Below, piece after piece: positions 60,155-64,000 of a stretch of 64,000 nt of DNA. The stretch is from Lojkania enalia (lineage: Eukaryota; Ascomycota; Dothideomycetes; Pleosporales), in contig ML986655.1 of assembly GCA_010094045.1 (NCBI GenBank), positions 62,001 through 126,000 of the forward strand, read 5' to 3'. Under the pieces are notes generated by a model, which saw nothing but the letters and a program-made list of their open reading frames with translations, had not been told where the DNA came from and did no database searches. How positions within the stretch are numbered: position 1 is the first letter of the stretch; the number at the start of each line of letters is the position of its first letter. A program made the translations under genes and the position numbers.

Positions 60155-61905
60155 ATACTTCGATAGTGGAGGTTCAGCACGCTTGTAACAGTATTTTACG
60201 GATATGATGGACTGGGTATTTCTCTTCTCGCATTCGCTTCTATGATACCATACAATTTTTGCATGACCTTTTTTTTTTTTGGCCCATCCTGTGCATTGCA
60301 TAGAGGAGCAAGATGGCTGGGTAGCATTGAGTTTCCAAGTCAGTTTCGGTAACAAAAAATAAATGTTAACGATGAAGAGTCTTTCAACCATCGCATACCC
60401 CACAGTCTTCAGTGATGGAAATAGATCCGTGCTAACCTAGCTTATCGGTCAACCCGTATCGTAACCCTAACGCCTCAGGGGGGCCTGTTTCTGAATCCTT
60501 CAGCTCCGTGCTTCCCGATCAGCCGCGGGCCTCGCCACTTGAACAGGCCCGCAACCAACGCCATGATGAAGAGTGGACTTTCGGTGTTAAGGCTTAACAC
60601 GGTGTTCCAAATGCTATAGCAGCGGCACAGCGGCTAGCATATGACTCTGAACTAAAGAACGCAAAGTTAACTCGTGCGAGTAAGTAGCACCTCTCCCGCC
60701 CGCCTGAAACATCCAGCCTCCCTAAGGCCGGTAAGTCGATACCTCCTTCCCAAACCGCCCGCTTCGCCGAACGCAAACAGCACTCCTAAATTTTTAAAGA
60801 AAAAACTTTGTCATAATGTACTCACTTCTTCCTCCGTCGCAATATAAACATAATGCCCCCTTACAAGGTTCAAGGAGGGAGACCGAGACTGGAGCATACT
60901 GCACGTAACATCCAAGCGTCGTTAGCTTCGCTTGCCCCTTGACGATCCATCCATTCACAAGGCCTTCGCAGAAGGGGAAAAGACAAAGTTCCCCGCGCCG
61001 ACATCCGAAATAGGATGCAGATGCAGGGAGGAGGCATGCGGCGTATCGATAGGGGAAAGGGGAGCTCGGGCGTTAGCCAGGGGCTGGAAATTCGGAACTA
61101 TGGAGGGAGGGAGGCGCGTAAGACTGGCTGTGGCGCCGAGGAGAGAGGGTGAGATGAATCGGAGAGGCCGTGGCGTATGCGGTGGCTGTGCTAAGCCACA
61201 CCTTGCCGAGGTTCGTGATTGCGGCGGACACCGTAATTCATGCACTCTCTCACCTTCAAGCGTTCAGCAGCTAATGTTTACGAGGACGGGGACGAGGACG
61301 AAGACACCTCTCCGCTATTCAGCTGCCGAGAATGGGGCGAGTCAAATTTAGGTAGTCGATCAAATGCTGGTCCTTACGAGGCGAATGCCTGCCCGACGGG
61401 GCTGAGAATACTATGGTTAGAATGTGCGCCGGACTTCGTCGAGACATACGTCACGAGCGCAAATGGCATTGTCCGCCTTGAAGCTAGCCTTGAGTGCAGG
61501 TGAGGGGTTGATGTTTCTCAGCCACCTAAAAGTCTTGACAACGCGAGAGCTTCCCGTGTGGGGCATTTCCGCGCAGGAATCCAGGAGGAATGGCGGAGGA
61601 ACAAGTTCTACTAGGTTGGGGAGAGGAAGAATTGGGTTAGAAAGGATGTAGTTATGCTGTCTCGCGGAAATGTCTGTCCAGGGGCTCCCCCTTCGTGTTT
61701 AGTGCAGTCCACCACTTATCTTGAGAGGACCAGGCTTGGGCGGCAGGCAGACAACGAGCACCATCTACACGCAGCAACTACTATAAATAAGGTCACAGAA
61801 GAACTCAGTGTACTATTAAATAGCAAGAATCTTATAGGTCTATCTACTAGCTAAATTTTATTGTGGCGTTGTGGAGCTATCTGCTAAAAAGCCGTCATGA
61901 TTTTT
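60155..61905. other. Intergenic, no clear gene
   Basis: About 1.75 kb. ORFs around 60932-61503 overlap in several frames with no recognisable domain. Short T-run near 60270. Confidence 0.5.
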
Positions 61906-61973
61906 GTGTGGTGGCCAGCTCGCTGATAATTAAAACACGTTAACGTGTTTTGTCACTCATTTGGCCACCACAC
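61906..61973. repeat. Nested palindrome / hairpin
   Basis: Outer arms GTGTGGTGGCCA (61906-61917) and TGGCCACCACAC (61962-61973) are perfect inverted repeats. Between them lies a 20-bp perfect palindrome, AAAACACGTTAACGTGTTTT (61932-61951). Such double palindromes can be short inverted-repeat element ends or recombination relics. No target duplication identified. Confidence 0.85.
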
Positions 61974-62279
61974 CAAGATCAATGCGCAGTTTTGCATGAT
62001 TATACTACAACAACAGAATCAAATAGGCTAAAATTCTACAGAGAGCTTCCTTAGATGCTAGTAAACTAATTTCTTTTATAGCCCCGAATGTAAGCAGGAG
62101 GGGGTGGAGATCGTATAGGGTGGTATAGATAGACGTATTGATGGTGCGCTGTGGTGTTCCCTTGACCTCTCGGTCAAGGTACGGCAGGGGAATATATAGT
62201 ACATGAAACTGCTTAGTCAAGGGCTGCACAGCTAATCAGGCACGTAACCTGAGCTTACACTGAATATGGCACTTTAAGC

Positions 62280-64000
62280 ACGTTGGTGGTGCGCGTTGGC
62301 GCGCAGGATTACTAAATCGCTCCTCTAGCTCCCACTCCCTATTTTCGACTACTATAGCTAGGCGCTAGCCCTCTACACCTGTAGAGCTCCTCCTTAAGCA
62401 ATATATGTACGTCGGTTCTAATTCTTCTACTTACAAGATTGATGTTCTGCCCAAAGCCGACTATTTTTATCTACTAGTAGGGCAGCTGATTATATAGCTC
62501 GCTAGTATCCTTTAATAAGCTAATTAACAACGGCACTAGGACTTTATAACTGCTACTACAAGAGATCTTTAAGTAAACGAGCTTACTTCTCTAGCTAAGT
62601 AGCTGTATAAAGTGTTTCTAATATCCAAGCCTATCTAGGAGGTATTAGTAGAAGAGAGGCGTAGTTGTTATAACTGTAAGTAACTCTAGTATATACTATA
62701 TATTTGCTAATACTAGGCCTATAGCTAAGAATCTACTTCTAACTATCTTCTATATAAAGTCTAATATACGAGCTCTAGCGTAGAGTAATAAGAAGTCTTT
62801 CTTATCTATATATAAAATGCTGTATTTAGCTAGTATAATAGGCTAGTATAATAGATTACAGCGTAGTAATAATAGATAGAGTAGTAGGGCTAAAATGTTC
62901 GTATATTTAGTTCTCTTAGAAGAGAGATAGCTGATAAAAGAGAAATAAATTGCTACTATCCCTGCAGGGTGCGATTCAGCTATTTTAACTCTAGGTTAGG
63001 TAACTCTATATTATTAACCCGTAACTTAAAGCTATAAGATATTATATTATCTCTCTTCTTAGAAGGCTATCGTCGCGACAGCTTATAGAGGATAAATATC
63101 GCTAGAATAGACTAGTAGAGCCACCCTAAGATAGGTGCTATTATATAATCTAGAGTTCCTTTTAGGTTAAGTAGTATATTATTACTACTACTTTTACCTT
63201 TACCTAGTAAGGTCGACCCTTAGGGAATCTTTATTACTCGCTGCCTAGAGCGGTGTAAGTAAACGGTGCTAGTAGAGTAAACGCCAATTATAAAAATGCT
63301 ACTCCCCCTACCTATTCTACTTCTTCAATTCTTATACTTCCTTAACCGCTTTAATAAGTATAATTCCCTTAGTCTTTACCTATATATTTAGTATAGTTAT
63401 TATAGCTCTATATAGAATATAATAGAGTACTTTATAGCTAATAAGGGCTAGTAGATACGTATACTCGCTACCCGCGCCGCCCGCCGCTCATTTTTCTATT
63501 CTTACTATGCTTCTCTATATATACCCCTCTCGCGCCCTCCTTAGCGCCTTTCTAGTCTATAAATAGCTAATTTACGCTTAATAGGTCTATAGTATATAAT
63601 ATAGTACTTGCTCTAGTCTAGAAGTACTGTATTAAGGAGGCTAAGAGTAAGAAGCCCTGTACTATCTACTATCTCTACTATCTAAGGCGTCTAGCTTATA
63701 ATAAGCTATATAAAGTAGATAGTAACTATAAATTTACTTCTTTAGACCTGCTTATAGTAGAATATCTCTATAAAGGTATTTAATATAATATCTATCTCTA
63801 CTACCTTAAGAAAAATAATAAGAATTGTTTTAAAGTATATTTTAGGCTAATATAACGTACTCTAACCTTCTTACAGCTAATATATCTATAGCTAGACCTA
63901 TCTATACTAGAGTATATTATAAAGGTTAATTAAGCTATTAAAGCTCTTATTACCGCCTATATTAGTAGTAATAAGACCTAACTAGCTTAAAGGGTCTAAA
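62280..64000. mobile_element. AT-rich, RIP-like degraded repeat island
   Basis: From about 62.28 kb the sequence changes to TA-rich, CTAGTA/TATAAT-dominated DNA with stops in all frames, like the left island. It is presumably a mutated transposon, and a hint of transposase-like helix residues occurs near 63.9 kb, but I cannot assign a family. It continues past the window end. Confidence 0.6.

Overview
The window looks like a chromosome arm of a filamentous ascomycete (Pezizomycotina). Genes carry short 45-125 nt introns with GTRAGT donors and CTRAC-like branch sites. The families are typically fungal: HET, NACHT-WD40, subgroup-C LysM chitinase, ascomycete laccase, fungal fructosamine-kinase-like proteins. 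Both ends are AT-rich repeat islands whose differences are C-to-T / G-to-A transitions, the footprint of repeat-induced point mutation (RIP). Species cannot be named from the sequence. All calls are read by eye; exon models are mine, checked for frame and length.

1-16.4 kb is an AT-rich graveyard of Ty3/gypsy retrotransposons, all on the minus strand: three reverse-transcriptase relics at about 2.0, 6.25 and 13.2 kb. The third lies in a complete element (9375-16372) with 260-bp LTRs, a 5-bp target duplication, a polypurine tract and a chromodomain, and holds a 790-bp N gap. 62.3-64 kb is a second AT-rich island.

16.7-28.1 kb is an immunity/incompatibility-type block: fructosamine-kinase-like gene A, a 1566-aa alpha/beta-hydrolase-NACHT-WD40 receptor, fructosamine-kinase-like gene B, then a HET-domain gene. 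Identical 199-bp direct repeats (LTR end plus flank) bracket the kinase-NLR-kinase trio. 28.5-31.4 kb holds a decayed gene and an F-box gene.

31.9-44.1 kb is a chitin-oriented secreted-protein cluster: a 1263-aa LysM/GH18 chitinase of the killer-toxin-like subgroup, a divergent gene for an unrecognised 338-aa secreted protein, a four-LysM protein, and a second unrecognised secreted-protein gene broken by two in-frame stops, each one C-to-T step from Gln. A GH23-like LysM protein lies apart at 59-60 kb.

46-56 kb carries a fragmentary spliced gene, an alpha/beta-barrel protein, an LCCL-domain membrane protein, a laccase and a Nudix hydrolase. Several genes only appear after splicing: both kinases are intact by my models, and the Nudix gene and the 338-aa secreted protein each join several short ORFs.
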